From: K189A clade bacterium
GTDB taxonomy: Bacteria > Pseudomonadota > Gammaproteobacteria > Pseudomonadales > Azotimanducaceae
Direction: 5' to 3'
Length of the DNA: 64,000 bases
Assembly: GCA_902631405.1 (NCBI GenBank)
Contig: CACOYI010000005.1
Span: 1 to 64,000 of the forward strand
The notes under the pieces were generated by a model that worked only from the letters and a program-made list of their open reading frames with translations, was not told the origin of the DNA and ran no database searches. Shown in pieces: positions 10,196 through 20,369 of the stretch. The translations under genes and the position numbers were made by a program. Every line of letters begins with the position of its first letter. Position 1 is the stretch's first letter.

Positions 10196-10304
10196 ATCTA
10201 TTTTCCCACAAATTTTTCACTCTCTACTATCCCGCCGTGATAAAAGATTCTCACAACTCAAACGTCTGCTTTTGTTAGAACATGCAGCAACCACCAATAA
10301 AGAG

Positions 10305-12233
10305 CTAGAAATTTCTTGTAACGCCCAGAGCAGACTCAGAGCTCGAAAGGAAGGAGCTATATTCTGCCAATCTGTTTCTATCTCCGACTGCTTGACGCAA
10401 CAGATCAAGCTCTTCAGAGCTCGAGGAGCTTTTATCTCCGAACACTACCTTTGTCAGTGCAACGAGTGCTACGCTTCCATCCGAAAGATTTACTGAGTCA
10501 AAAACCTTTTTATCCTCGGAGGGGCGAGGCAACAAAAATGCCGCATCTACCACTTCTCGTTCCTGTTCATCTTCCCCGAAACCCCTGCCCACGTTTGAAA
10601 GGGTTTTCCAGGTCTGACCAATCGAGGCCGCAACGTCGCCAACACTAACGTCATCTTGAAGCAACCCGAGCGCCTCAGCGCTTAATCTTTCTATTTCAAA
10701 CCGAGTGTTCTCTTCCACCAGTTCCTCTCGAATTAGCGTCTTAACAACGTCGAATTCTTGTATCACAGGAGGCGTTCGCTCTGTAACTCTATAAACTAAG
10801 AAATCACCGGAAGGTAGATTTATTACCGGGGAGTTTTCTCCATCATACGATTGACCGCTAAACAACATTTCGCTGAGAAGCCCTGAATCAGTAGAAGGAT
10901 CACTACCAAACTTTTCTGCAAAGTTAAGTGCTGACACGTCACGGAGACTCTCTATCCCCAATCCAAATTCGAGAGAAGTATTCACAAGAGAGATGGATTC
11001 TTCAAATACAAATCTTTCTAGTTCTTCAGCCATAATTTCAAGCTTTTCTCTCGCTAACTCCCCAATTAAATCTTCCCGCAGTGCATCTTTTCTATCTTCA
11101 AAGGAGGCAATATCTACTGATGCTATTTCATCAAGCCTGACAATGTGGAACCCAAATTTCGTTTCAAAAACTTCCGATATATCTCCCACGGACTCCAAAG
11201 CCCACAGCACAGATTCGAACTCCGGCTCAAAAACGCCACGGCCAGCAGAACCAAGAGAACCTCCCTCACTGGCAGAAACCTCATCATCTGAGAAGCTTCT
11301 AGCTAAATCCTCAAAGCTTTCTCCACTTAGCACACGCTCTCTCAACTCAGAGGCTCTTCCTCTCAGACTCTCTTCATTTTCCGACTGATCCCTGGTTAGC
11401 AATATGTGAGAACTCGACCTCTCTGCGCTGCTCAATTTCAGCTCTAATTCGGCATTGTACGCGTCTAGGAGTTGCGCTTCTGTTAACTCCGCGCTCAAGT
11501 CGAATTTACGCTTTGCTGACTCTTCATTCAGAAGTACATATTCCAGATCGAGTATTTCTTCCGATAGAAACCTATCTTTTTCCTCCTCATAACGGGTGAC
11601 TATATCTTCCTCATCAATGAGCACTGTCTCGGAGTACTCTTGATAACTCAGCTTTATATAAGCCAAATCCCTCTTTTGTTGGATGAATCGGTAGGCATCA
11701 TCTACTTCTTTTTCACCCACATAAAGACTGCTTTCTATCGCTCGGCGTAAGAGGCCAGATCCTAAATCGACCCCAACAGCCTCTTTAAAACTCTCATTCG
11801 TGTAGCCTAACGCTGTGATCTGAGCTAGATACAAATCGTTATCGAACCCTTCAGCACCTCGATAAGCTGAACTGTTGATAAGTTCTTTGTCGATCGCTCG
11901 ATTAGAGAATCCTAAGCCGAGCTCAACCAGAGTCTGTCTAGACACCTCTTCATTGATTAATCTCGATAAAGCAAACTGTTGAATTTGATTTCTATCTAGA
12001 TCATTGGGGTTAAAGTCCTCCCCGAGTTGACTTAAGATCCTCCGCCGTTCTCTTTCCGTTTGGCGACTCAGATCAAATTCTGAAATTCCCTGGTTACCTA
12101 CCTCAGCTACATCACTGCTTGTGGAGGCAAAGAAATTAGCCGCGCCTAAACCCACTACCAGGGCGAAAATGAGTAACACAGTGATCACTCTGAAGCCTGT
12201 TCCCTGAGTCTGATCTCTCAGCTTTTGCAGCAT
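10305..12233 (-). CDS. ppiD: periplasmic folding chaperone PpiD
   Basis: PpiD is an inner-membrane-anchored periplasmic chaperone with a parvulin domain that helps newly exported proteins near the Sec translocon. The 642-residue protein starts with a short cytoplasmic tail and one membrane anchor (VITVLLIFALVVGLGAANFF, about 17-36). A SurA-like N-terminal chaperone region follows, then a parvulin domain from SSSHILLTRD to FGFHIVRLDEI (about 275-375), then a Ser/Glu-rich C-terminal part. It follows hupB, as is usual in the tig-clp-lon-hupB cluster, and a terminator separates the two. Confidence 0.94.
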   Translation of the reverse strand: MLQKLRDQTQGTGFRVITVLLIFALVVGLGAANFFASTSSDVAEVGNQGISEFDLSRQTERERRRILSQLGEDFNPNDLDRNQIQQFALSRLINEEVSRQTLVELGLGFSNRAIDKELINSSAYRGAEGFDNDLYLAQITALGYTNESFKEAVGVDLGSGLLRRAIESSLYVGEKEVDDAYRFIQQKRDLAYIKLSYQEYSETVLIDEEDIVTRYEEEKDRFLSEEILDLEYVLLNEESAKRKFDLSAELTEAQLLDAYNAELELKLSSAERSSSHILLTRDQSENEESLRGRASELRERVLSGESFEDLARSFSDDEVSASEGGSLGSAGRGVFEPEFESVLWALESVGDISEVFETKFGFHIVRLDEIASVDIASFEDRKDALREDLIGELAREKLEIMAEELERFVFEESISLVNTSLEFGLGIESLRDVSALNFAEKFGSDPSTDSGLLSEMLFSGQSYDGENSPVINLPSGDFLVYRVTERTPPVIQEFDVVKTLIREELVEENTRFEIERLSAEALGLLQDDVSVGDVAASIGQTWKTLSNVGRGFGEDEQEREVVDAAFLLPRPSEDKKVFDSVNLSDGSVALVALTKVVFGDKSSSSSEELDLLRQAVGDRNRLAEYSSFLSSSESALGVTRNF

Positions 12234-12280
12234 TTTTCTTCCTTAAAAAATTCTTCTCTCAATTTAGTAGTTCAAATATG

Positions 12281-12303
12281 AAAAAGGGCGCTTTAGGCGC
12301 CCT
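12281..12303 (-). terminator. rho-independent terminator after hupB
   Basis: Read on the minus strand, AGGGCGC-CTAAA-GCGCCCT forms a seven-base-pair GC-rich stem with a five-base loop, followed directly by TTTTT. It sits about 25 bases after the hupB stop and before ppiD, so it should end most hupB transcripts and uncouple ppiD. Confidence 0.85.
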
Positions 12304-12327
12304 CTTACGGATCAAACTGGGTGATTC

Positions 12328-12600
12328 CTAGTTCAATGCGTCTTTCAAGGCTTTACCAGGTTTGAACGCTGGCACTTTCGCCGCCGCTATTTTGATAGCC
12401 GCACCAGTCGCAGGATTTCGACCGTCTCTAGCAGCACGCTCTCTCACCAAAAATGTACCAAACCCAACCAAAGAAACCGATTCCGCATTCTGTAAAGATC
12501 CCGAGATCGCGTTTAGCGTAGCATCTAAAGCTCTACCCGCATCAGCCTTGGAAATATCTGCGGAGGCCGCTATCTTGTCAATCAGTTCACCTTTATTCAC
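12328..12600 (-). CDS. hupB: nucleoid protein HU, beta-type
   Basis: HU is a small histone-like protein that bends and compacts DNA. The start is the GTG at 12600, not the upstream ORF-track start: AAGGGG lies six bases before it and the resulting 90-residue protein begins [25 protein letters not shown], aligning exactly with HU. The DNA-binding arm is seen in [25 protein letters not shown] and the C-terminus in [15 protein letters not shown]. It lies between lon and ppiD as in other Gammaproteobacteria, with its own promoter and terminator. The leader holds a long inverted repeat described separately. Confidence 0.96.
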   Translation of the reverse strand: MNKGELIDKIAASADISKADAGRALDATLNAISGSLQNAESVSLVGFGTFLVRERAARDGRNPATGAAIKIAAAKVPAFKPGKALKDALN

Positions 12601-12629
12601 ATTAACCCCTTTTTTTTGTTTCAAAACGC

Positions 12630-12662
12630 TTTCGATATTTACCACTCCCTCAAATATCGAAA
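12630..12662. repeat. perfect 11-bp inverted repeat in hupB leader
   Basis: TTTCGATATTT and AAATATCGAAA are exact reverse complements separated by 11 bases. The repeat lies between the predicted hupB promoter (12681-12709) and the hupB ribosome site, so it would form a hairpin in the hupB mRNA leader or serve as a protein-binding operator. It has no U-run and so is not a typical terminator. Confidence 0.7.
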
Positions 12663-12680
12663 CCCCATCGTGACCCTAGT

Positions 12681-12709
12681 TTTATACCAATACAGTGGGT
12701 CCTAAGCAA
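12681..12709 (-). promoter_or_regulatory. predicted sigma-70 promoter of hupB
   Basis: On the minus strand TTGCTT and TATAAA are separated by exactly 17 bases, close to the consensus -35 and -10. It lies just before the end of lon and would give a leader of roughly 75 bases for hupB. Confidence 0.6.
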
Positions 12710-12737
12710 GCTAACTTATTCCGTGAGATCGCTTGAT

Positions 12738-15191
12738 TTAATGCGTGCTCGCTGACTCTGTTTTGGGCGTCTCTTTCCTTCTGCTACTTCCTCTTTTTTC
12801 AGTGGCATCCTTCTTTTTGTCAGGTATTATGGATTTAGGAGAAGTGACCAAGGCTAATTCAAATATCTCCTCTATCCATTTGACGGATATGATCTCTAGA
12901 TTCGCCACAACATTTGAGGGGATTTCTTTTAAATCCTTCTCATTTTCTTTCGAAATTAGAACACGCTTAATTCCGCCACGATGCGCGGCCAACAGTTTTT
13001 CCTTCAAACCACCTATCGGCAAGACTTGTCCTCTTAAGTTGATTTCACCCGTCATAGCCACATCTGAGCGAACCGGAATATCAGTCACAGCAGACACAAG
13101 CGCCGTGCACATCCCAATTCCTGCGCTCGGTCCATCCTTGGGTGTAGCGCCTTCAGGAACATGCACGTGTAAGTCGTGCTCGTCAAAGTAATTTAAATCA
13201 ATCCCTAAGGACTCACTCCTACTCCTCACAACGGTGAGGGCCGCTTGAATTGACTCCTGCATGACATCACCAAGAGAGCCTGTTCGAATCTGTTTTCCCT
13301 TGCCTGGAACGGCTACAGCTTCGATATTCAGAAGCTCGCCACCCACCTGTGTCCAGGCCAGCCCCGTGACTACGCCGACACGGTCTTCTGCGTCCGCCAG
13401 ACCATATTTAAACCTCTGGACACCATTGTACTTTTCGATACTCTTTGAACTTATTCGGGTGGCTCCAACTAGTTTCCTTCTGCGACCTTCTTTGGGCAGT
13501 ACTTTCTCTCGCAGAGCAATTTCCGTAACTAATTTCCTCGTGACCTTGGCGATTTCCCTCTCCAGGTTCCTCACACCCGCTTCCCTTGTGTAATGCCTGA
13601 TAAGGTCTAGAATCGCCCCATCTGACATTTTTACCCGTTTAGCCTCTAATCCGTTATTTTCGAGCTGCTTTGGCAGTAAGTACCGGCGGGCGATGTTCAA
13701 CTTCTCTGCTTCCGTGTAACCGGGCAGACGAATCACTTCCATTCGGTCGAGCAACGCTGGCGGGATATTCATAGAATTTGAGGTGCAGACAAAGAAAACG
13801 TCTGATAAATCGAAATCTACTTCCAAATAATGATCGTTGAAGCTGGAATTTTGTTCGGGATCGAGTACTTCTAGTAAGGCGCTCGCAGGATCACCGCGCA
13901 TATCCATACCCATTTTATCAATTTCATCTAGAAGGAAGAGCGGGTTCGACACTTCGGCTTTGGAGATTTTTTGAATAACCTTCCCTGGCATCGATCCTAT
14001 ATAAGTTTTCCTATGGCCCCTTATTTCTGCTTCATCTCTAACACCTCCTAATGCCATTCTCAGGAATTTCCGGTTAGTTGCCCGCGCAATACTCTTCCCC
14101 AGACTGGTCTTCCCCACCCCGGGCGGTCCAACCAGGCACAGAATTGGCCCCTTCGTTTTTTTAACTCGGTTTTGGACAGCAAGATATTCAACGATCCTTT
14201 CCTTTACGTCCTCGAGTCCGTAATGATCTTCATCCAAAACTTGCTGCGCCGAAAGAATATCCTTTCTAACCCGACTCTTCTTGCCCCAAGGCAATCCCAC
14301 CAACCAATCGAGGTAGCCCCTGACGACCGTCGCCTCCGCCGACATCGGGGCCATATTCTTTAATTTTTTGAGCTCAGCCGTGGCCTTGGATTCAGCTTCC
14401 TTGGGCATCTTCGAAGATTGTATTTTTTCGCTCAGCTCATCGATTTCGCTGACAGAATCATCTCCCATTTCCTTTTGGATAGCTTTGATTTGTTCGTTTA
14501 GATAATAGTCCTTCTGACTACGTTCCATCTGTTCCTTGACGCGGCTTCTGATTCGACTATCAACCTTCTGCAGATCCAACTCGGCCTCCAGCAAGGAGAG
14601 CACAGCGTCCACGCGCTCTCTTTTGGGAATCGTTTCCAACAGCCTCTGTTTGTCAGCGAGGTCTACGAATATTTGAGTCGCAATGCTATCAACCATCCTG
14701 GAAAGACTATCTATCGCAGAGAGGGAGGAGACTATCTCTTGCGGTATTTTCTTTCCTCCTTTTGCATATTTCTCAAATTGTTCGAGCAAAAGCTTTATTA
14801 GCCCTTCCTCATCCGATAACTGCGCCTCGTCATCTTCAACGACGCTCAGATTAGCCCGGATGAAGTCCTCCGAGAGCATGTACTTTTCTACTCTCGCACG
14901 AGATTGTCCCTCGACTAAAATTTTGACGGTACCGTCGGGAAGCTTAAGCAATTGAAGGATGCGCGCGACTGATCCAAACTGATAAAGATCGTTTTCCTGA
15001 GTTATCTGCTCCTCGGCATATTTTTTCGCCACCAGGAAGATAACTTTATCTAGAGACATCGCCTCATCAAGCGCCCTGATCGAGCTTTCCGTTCCCACAA
15101 ATAAAGGATGAACTCCGTGAGGGAAAACCACCATATCTCTTAGTGGCAGAACCGGGATCTCACTTTCTGTCCTGAATGTTGTTTCGCCCAT
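12738..15191 (-). CDS. lon: ATP-dependent protease Lon
   Basis: Lon is a cytoplasmic AAA+ serine protease that degrades misfolded and regulatory proteins. The ATG at 15191 is chosen because GGAGG lies eight bases before it; the ORF-track TTG six bases upstream is less likely. The 817-residue protein has the LAN domain (IPVLPLRDMVVFP), a coiled linker, the AAA+ module (GPPGVGKTSLGKSIA, then PLFLLDEIDKM), and the protease domain with catalytic Ser in PKDGPSAGIGMCTAL and Lys in IGGLKEKLLAAHRGG. The last 30 or so residues form a charged extension (KKKDATEKRGSSRRK). It sits between clpX and hupB. Confidence 0.97.
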   Translation of the reverse strand: MGETTFRTESEIPVLPLRDMVVFPHGVHPLFVGTESSIRALDEAMSLDKVIFLVAKKYAEEQITQENDLYQFGSVARILQLLKLPDGTVKILVEGQSRARVEKYMLSEDFIRANLSVVEDDEAQLSDEEGLIKLLLEQFEKYAKGGKKIPQEIVSSLSAIDSLSRMVDSIATQIFVDLADKQRLLETIPKRERVDAVLSLLEAELDLQKVDSRIRSRVKEQMERSQKDYYLNEQIKAIQKEMGDDSVSEIDELSEKIQSSKMPKEAESKATAELKKLKNMAPMSAEATVVRGYLDWLVGLPWGKKSRVRKDILSAQQVLDEDHYGLEDVKERIVEYLAVQNRVKKTKGPILCLVGPPGVGKTSLGKSIARATNRKFLRMALGGVRDEAEIRGHRKTYIGSMPGKVIQKISKAEVSNPLFLLDEIDKMGMDMRGDPASALLEVLDPEQNSSFNDHYLEVDFDLSDVFFVCTSNSMNIPPALLDRMEVIRLPGYTEAEKLNIARRYLLPKQLENNGLEAKRVKMSDGAILDLIRHYTREAGVRNLEREIAKVTRKLVTEIALREKVLPKEGRRRKLVGATRISSKSIEKYNGVQRFKYGLADAEDRVGVVTGLAWTQVGGELLNIEAVAVPGKGKQIRTGSLGDVMQESIQAALTVVRSRSESLGIDLNYFDEHDLHVHVPEGATPKDGPSAGIGMCTALVSAVTDIPVRSDVAMTGEINLRGQVLPIGGLKEKLLAAHRGGIKRVLISKENEKDLKEIPSNVVANLEIISVKWIEEIFELALVTSPKSIIPDKKKDATEKRGSSRRKETPKTESASTH

Positions 15192-15281
15192 TACCAAAGC
15201 CTCCGTTCGACGATCCTAAACACCATCTTCAGCCTTTTTGTTGACGCGAAATCTCCCCCGAATCAAGAGCTTTTTAGCTAA

Positions 15282-16568
15282 TCACTCATCTTGCGCAATT
15301 TTAGCCTTATCCACATTCTCGTAAATGAGCATAGGGTCACTATCCCCATTTATCACATTTTCATCTATCACCACCTTGCTGACTTCATCACTCGATGGTA
15401 AGTCATACATAGTGTTAAGCAGCACTGCCTCAAGGATTGACCGAAGTCCTCTCGCGCCGGTCTTGCGCTCAGTCGCTTTAGCAGCTATCGCCTGAAGCGC
15501 GTCCTCTCTGAAGTCTACTTCGACGCCCTCCATCTCGAACAACTTTCCATATTGCTTGGTCAAAGAGTTTTTCGGCTCGGTCAGGATTCTAACCAACGCG
15601 TCGTTATCTAACTCATTCAGCGTGGCGACAATAGGGAGTCGGCCCACGAACTCAGGGATTAGCCCGTATTTAACGAGATCCTCCGGTTCTATTCCCCTCA
15701 ACGTCTCCCCGATGCTACCTTGATCCTTTTCCCCTTTTACCTCGGCACCAAAGCCAATGCCAGATTTGCTTGACCTGTCTAAAATCACCTTGTCTAAGCC
15801 AGCAAAAGCTCCTCCACAAATAAACAATATATTTGACGTGTCCACTTGGAGAAACTCTTGTTGAGGATGCTTTCGTCCTCCTTGCGGCGGGACCGATGCG
15901 ACGGTTCCCTCAATAAGCTTTAACAACGCCTGCTGGACTCCCTCTCCAGAGACATCCCTGGTTATTGACGGGTTATCCGATTTCCGTGAAATTTTGTCTA
16001 TCTCGTCAATGTAGACGATTCCAACCTGAGCCTTCTCGACATCATAATCGCATTTTTGAAGGAGTTTCTGGATTATGTTTTCCACGTCTTCTCCGACGTA
16101 TCCAGCCTCGGTTAACGTAGTCGCATCCGCTATCGTGAACGGGACATCTAGAACTCTGGCCAGTGTCTCCGCTAGCAAAGTCTTTCCGCAGCCAGTTGGA
16201 CCTATCAACAATATGTTGGATTTTGATAGTTCTACCCTATCGTCACTATCTTTTTCCGTGTAGTTCAGGCGCTTATAGTGATTGTATACCGCTACAGATA
16301 GCACCTTTTTCGCGTGCTCCTGTCCTATAACGTAATTATCGAGTATTCGGTTGATCTCTTCCGGTATTGGTAACTTTGTCGTTTCCTCCGATTTTTCGCT
16401 TTCGGCAACTTCCTCTCGGATAATGTCGTTGCACAACTCAACGCATTCATCACAGATAAATACCGAAGGGCCCGCTATCAGCTTCCTAACTTCGTGTTGG
16501 CTCTTACCGCAGAACGAGCAGTAAAGCATCTTGCCCGAATCGTCTTCTTTCCCGTCGCCATCTGCCAT
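15282..16568 (-). CDS. clpX: ClpX, ATP-binding specificity subunit of ClpXP
   Basis: ClpX unfolds tagged substrates and feeds them to ClpP. The 428-residue protein begins with the four-Cys zinc domain ([17 protein letters not shown] and CDECVELC). It then has the AAA+ module with Walker [16 protein letters not shown], Walker [11 protein letters not shown] and the pore-loop region [18 protein letters not shown]. The sensor and C-terminal part includes [11 protein letters not shown]. An FGAEV-type loop ([10 protein letters not shown]), equivalent to the ClpP-contacting IGF loop, is present. It lies 95 bases after clpP in the same direction. Confidence 0.97.
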   Translation of the reverse strand: MADGDGKEDDSGKMLYCSFCGKSQHEVRKLIAGPSVFICDECVELCNDIIREEVAESEKSEETTKLPIPEEINRILDNYVIGQEHAKKVLSVAVYNHYKRLNYTEKDSDDRVELSKSNILLIGPTGCGKTLLAETLARVLDVPFTIADATTLTEAGYVGEDVENIIQKLLQKCDYDVEKAQVGIVYIDEIDKISRKSDNPSITRDVSGEGVQQALLKLIEGTVASVPPQGGRKHPQQEFLQVDTSNILFICGGAFAGLDKVILDRSSKSGIGFGAEVKGEKDQGSIGETLRGIEPEDLVKYGLIPEFVGRLPIVATLNELDNDALVRILTEPKNSLTKQYGKLFEMEGVEVDFREDALQAIAAKATERKTGARGLRSILEAVLLNTMYDLPSSDEVSKVVIDENVINGDSDPMLIYENVDKAKIAQDE

Positions 16569-16663
16569 TTGCTAACCCTTAGTTGTATTCAGCCGTTTGT
16601 ATTGCAACCAACCTAAGACCTAAGATTGCGCAACCTACCCTATATTTGCAACCCTATGTACCG

Positions 16664-17290
16664 TTATTCTTTTTCCTTACCGGATTCAAGCCTACTTTTT
16701 TGAATCTTATCTATAAGACCGTATTCCAAGGCGGATTCAGGGCTCATCCAAAAATCTCTATCCGTATCTTTTGCGACGACCTCAGGGCTCTTTCCGGTGT
16801 GTTCAGCGATGAGGTTATTAAGTTGTTCGCGCATCAAAAGGATCTCTTGCGCTTGTATCTCTATGTCCGCAGCAACCCCTCTAGAGCCGCCTGATGGTTG
16901 ATGCAGCATCATTCTTGAATTAGGTAAAGCGAATCGTTTCCCTTTAGTCCCGGCTGCTAACAAGAAAGCGCCCATGCTCGCTGCCTGGCCTACGCAAAGG
17001 GTGCTTATATCCGGCTTAATAAACTGCATGGTGTCGTAGATAGACATACCAGCCGTCACCGATCCTCCAGGCGAATTAATATAGAAATTGATATCCTTGT
17101 CGGGGTTTTCAGACTCCAAAAACAACATTTGCGCGACAACCAAGTTCGCCATGTGATCCTCTACCGGGCCAACGAGAAAGATGATTCGTTCTTTCAGCAA
17201 TCTAGAGTAAATATCATAAGCCCTCTCACCTCTGGAGGTCTGCTCAACCACCATAGGAACCATTCCTAAGTTATTGATTTCTTGGGTCAT
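16664..17290 (-). CDS. clpP: ClpP, proteolytic subunit of Clp protease
   Basis: ClpP forms the barrel-shaped serine protease that works with ClpX or ClpA. The 208-residue length is typical. The catalytic Ser lies in [16 protein letters not shown], the His in [12 protein letters not shown] and the Asp in the [14 protein letters not shown] segment. The oxyanion motif [13 protein letters not shown] is also present. It starts 11 bases after the trigger-factor stop, so tig and clpP are likely one transcript. Confidence 0.97.
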   Translation of the reverse strand: MTQEINNLGMVPMVVEQTSRGERAYDIYSRLLKERIIFLVGPVEDHMANLVVAQMLFLESENPDKDINFYINSPGGSVTAGMSIYDTMQFIKPDISTLCVGQAASMGAFLLAAGTKGKRFALPNSRMMLHQPSGGSRGVAADIEIQAQEILLMREQLNNLIAEHTGKSPEVVAKDTDRDFWMSPESALEYGLIDKIQKSRLESGKEKE

Positions 17291-17301
17291 ATTGGTTGCC
17301 T

Positions 17302-18660
17302 CTAGTCTTTATTTTCCGTTTCTTCGTTAACTTCACTTCCCGCTTTAAAGGGAGCCAATGCTGCCCCGCTCAGGACCTCACCATACGCGGCTTCAATCTG
17401 CTCGACTCTCGCCTCTTCTAATATAAGGTCGATTACTCGATCTTCAAGTAATCCCATCTCCACACCACGCATTTGGTCAGGGTTATTCTTGTACCAGGAG
17501 ATTACTTGTTCAGGTTCACCATAGACTGAGGCCATCTCCGTAAGTTTCGACTCAATATCTGTTTCCTCCACCTTTATTTCTCTCGCGCTAATAATCTCAT
17601 TAACTACCAGGCCGACCTTCACTCTTTTCTCGGCCTGGTCGCGAAATAAATCATCAGGCAGGTCTATTTTCTGCGGGTTGCCGGGTGGTTGTTGAAACTG
17701 ACCTAGCATTTGATCTTTAAGCGCCTGAATCTCTCTCTGAACGACATCGCTTGGTAGGGCAAATTCATGCATTTCTGCCAACGAATCCATCACCTGTTGT
17801 TTTGTTTGATTCGTAATCGAGCTATCCAGCTCCTTTTGCATATTATTTCGAAGTTCTTCCATGAATTTATCTTGGCCGCCCTCTTCTACGCCTAATTTCT
17901 TGAAGAAGTCTTCATCTAGCTCCGGCTTTTTCGCTTCGAGCACTTCCAACACTTTTACGTCGAATTTAACAGTCTTCCCTTGAAGCTCTTCTGCTCGATA
18001 ATCCTCTGGGAAAGTCGCGTCGAAACTTTTCTCCTCAGAGGCAGAGACACCCACTAGAGCATCTTCGAAATCTTTAATCATCTGACCTTTTCCAAGACTA
18101 AAAAGGACACCTTCCCCCGAGGCAGATTCCACTTTTTCACCATCTAGCGATCCCGAAAAATCGACTTTAACTTGGTCTGCCTCAGCAGACGCTCTCTCCA
18201 CCGCTTCGTAAGTCGTGTGTTGATCTCGAAGCTTCTCAACCATTTCCTCTAAATCAGCCTCTTCAATGCCTGCTTGCGGTTTCTTGATTTCCATACTTGA
18301 AAAATCGCCTAACTCCACTTTCGGATACACCTCGAAGATGGCGGTAAACTCTAGGTCCGTACCAGGATTCATCTTGACGACATCTAGCTTGGGAGTTCCA
18401 GCCGGATTAAGCGCCTCTTGTTGGATCGCTTCAAAAAATCCGGTCTGCATCATCTCTCCAGCAACTTCAGCCCTGATGGCAGGACCGTAACGCCGTCTCA
18501 CCTCTTTTATGGGCACCTTGCCCGCCCGGAAACCTGGAATTTTCGCTTTATGCTTGGCCTGTGCGAGCCTTACCGATATCTCTGATTCGAACTTTTCGCC
18601 TTCAATGGTAATCGTGAGCTTGCGCTCCAATCCCGGCAAAATTTCAACAGATACGTTCAT
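17302..18660 (-). CDS. tig: trigger factor
   Basis: Trigger factor is the ribosome-bound chaperone that meets nascent chains at the exit tunnel. The 452-residue protein shows the N-terminal ribosome-docking motif GFRAGKVP, the FKBP-type peptidyl-prolyl isomerase domain (about 150-245, with [32 protein letters not shown]), and the long helical C-terminal chaperone arms. It is first in the tig-clpP-clpX-lon-hupB-ppiD order. A run of ten Ts on the plus strand lies just upstream of the start. Confidence 0.96.
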   Translation of the reverse strand: MNVSVEILPGLERKLTITIEGEKFESEISVRLAQAKHKAKIPGFRAGKVPIKEVRRRYGPAIRAEVAGEMMQTGFFEAIQQEALNPAGTPKLDVVKMNPGTDLEFTAIFEVYPKVELGDFSSMEIKKPQAGIEEADLEEMVEKLRDQHTTYEAVERASAEADQVKVDFSGSLDGEKVESASGEGVLFSLGKGQMIKDFEDALVGVSASEEKSFDATFPEDYRAEELQGKTVKFDVKVLEVLEAKKPELDEDFFKKLGVEEGGQDKFMEELRNNMQKELDSSITNQTKQQVMDSLAEMHEFALPSDVVQREIQALKDQMLGQFQQPPGNPQKIDLPDDLFRDQAEKRVKVGLVVNEIISAREIKVEETDIESKLTEMASVYGEPEQVISWYKNNPDQMRGVEMGLLEDRVIDLILEEARVEQIEAAYGEVLSGAALAPFKAGSEVNEETENKD

Positions 18661-18811
18661 TATTTTTTTTTTCCTTGATTACGAAACCGAACTCATTTTC
18701 GGCCACAATGTACTTTGATCTTGCGAACTGGCTAGATGGTATTGTGAGTTTACGCTTGAGGCTAACGAGCCAACATAATATCAGAATTGATTTAGCGTTA
18801 AACCTGCCCAG

Positions 18812-20194
18812 TCAGGTAAGCAACCCTTCTCGTTCGAAATCTGATTCTTCCTTTCTGATATAGATTCTAAGCCAATAAAACGCCACCACGGAAGATAAGA
18901 TCATGGCTATCGCGCCACCGATAAAAATACCCGGAAAACCAAATAAATAATTGCCCAAAACAGCTAACGGCAAAGATACAAATATGGTTTGGACAACAGA
19001 AATAATCAGCGGCGGTTTTGGTTGACCCAATGCGTTAAAGCTATTCGTACTGTTGGACAACACACCCATAAAGCCAATACTGATCGGCGCAATCAATAAG
19101 TAGATAAAAGCTGCCTCTACCACGTTAGAGTCATTGTTGACTGCGGCCACCGCAAACGGCCCAAGACCCGCTAGGACAATGAAAGAAAGAAGCCCCCAAC
19201 CGAGTGCGAAAAAATGAGCGGTTCTCAAAGATTTTCGCACTCGACCAAATTCGTTTGCTCCCCAATTTTGTCCCACGAATGGGGCGATACTCATGGATAA
19301 CGCCCAGATAACCATCGCTAGCATCGTTTCTATCCGTGAGGCCAAGCTAAAACCAGCTACGAAAGCAGTCCCATGACCCGCGATCAACCGCGTAATTATG
19401 CTGAACGACAATGGACCGATAAGGTTAGAGGCAATCGCGGGCAAGCCGACATGAAATATGTCCCTGCAAGATGAGAGGAACCCTGTCAGCTGCCCCACTA
19501 TTAGTCGATCCACATAGATATAGTAGATGTATAACAAGAAACCGAAGAAGCGAGCCACCACAAATCCAAGAGCCGCGCCTAGTAAGCCCAATTCCGGGGC
19601 ACCCCCCAAGCCAAAAATAAAGATAGGCCCGCAGAGTATCTGCAGAGCCGCCCCTACGACCATCAAATAACCTGGTTTCTTGACGTCGCCTGCTGATCTC
19701 ATCAATTGTGACCCCACCATCGCTATCGAAAAAAAAGGTAATCCAAGAAACCAGACCTGCATATATTCGACCGCTAGCGGTAAAGCTTTCCCTCCTGCGC
19801 CCAACAATCGAAACAGACTCTCCAAGTTAGGGAATAAGACAATGGCAATAAATGAAACGAAGATTATCGTCAGTAAGAGGCTATGGGTCAGAATGATTTT
19901 TGCTTTGGCGTGGTCATTAGCTCCAATGCTTCTCGCGACGACGGAAGAAGCCCCAACCGCCAACCCCATTGACATGCTCTGCATCAGCATGACCAAAGGG
20001 AACGTGAAGCCCAAAGCCGCAAGCTCAAGAGTACCTACAAATCCAATATAGACGGATTCAGCTAAGTTTGCCGCCATGACCGCCACCAGCCCAAGGACCA
20101 TAAATCCGGTCAGTCTGAGTAGGTGCTGTGTTTCAGAGCCTTTGGTTAAGTCTCTGGAGCCTGAAAAGCTTGACTCACTTGATCCTTCGCTAAT
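18812..20194 (-). CDS. MATE family efflux transporter, probable ATT start
   Basis: This is a multidrug and toxin extrusion transporter, a cation-coupled exporter with 12 predicted membrane segments. The ORF track begins inside the first segment (20101). The open frame upstream encodes DLTKGSETQHLLRLTGFMVLG, which matches the normal MATE N-terminus. No ATG, GTG or TTG occurs between that N-terminus and the preceding stop. The best start is ATT at 20194 (MSEGSSES...), with AAGGA five bases upstream, giving 460 residues. The ATT may be a real weak start or an ATG altered by a base change or sequence error. Confidence 0.85.
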   Translation of the reverse strand: MSEGSSESSFSGSRDLTKGSETQHLLRLTGFMVLGLVAVMAANLAESVYIGFVGTLELAALGFTFPLVMLMQSMSMGLAVGASSVVARSIGANDHAKAKIILTHSLLLTIIFVSFIAIVLFPNLESLFRLLGAGGKALPLAVEYMQVWFLGLPFFSIAMVGSQLMRSAGDVKKPGYLMVVGAALQILCGPIFIFGLGGAPELGLLGAALGFVVARFFGFLLYIYYIYVDRLIVGQLTGFLSSCRDIFHVGLPAIASNLIGPLSFSIITRLIAGHGTAFVAGFSLASRIETMLAMVIWALSMSIAPFVGQNWGANEFGRVRKSLRTAHFFALGWGLLSFIVLAGLGPFAVAAVNNDSNVVEAAFIYLLIAPISIGFMGVLSNSTNSFNALGQPKPPLIISVVQTIFVSLPLAVLGNYLFGFPGIFIGGAIAMILSSVVAFYWLRIYIRKEESDFEREGLLT

Positions 20195-20330
20195 GGGAAT
20201 CCTTAGTTAATATTGATGAGTTCCTTTTGAACGCTCTCTCAACGCCCAAACTTAAACTTCGAACCGACGGACGACAGGTATGGGAGCGAATCTCTCGTTA
20301 CCGCCCACACGGAGAGTATACACGGCTAGA

Positions 20331-20339
20331 CCCCCCCCC
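20331..20339. repeat. run of nine C residues
   Basis: Nine consecutive C bases lie in the 175-base gap between the MATE and MFS genes, about 30 bases past the MFS stop. No gene is supported in that gap. Such runs are prone to slippage in cells and in sequencing. Confidence 0.8.
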
Positions 20340-20369
20340 AAAAGAAATGCTTATTCGCAACGGCAGACG

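Noticed and set aside
15192-15281. Heat-shock (sigma-32) promoter before lon
   Set aside because: A CTTGAT stretch is present, but no matching CCCCAT-like -10 occurs at proper spacing.
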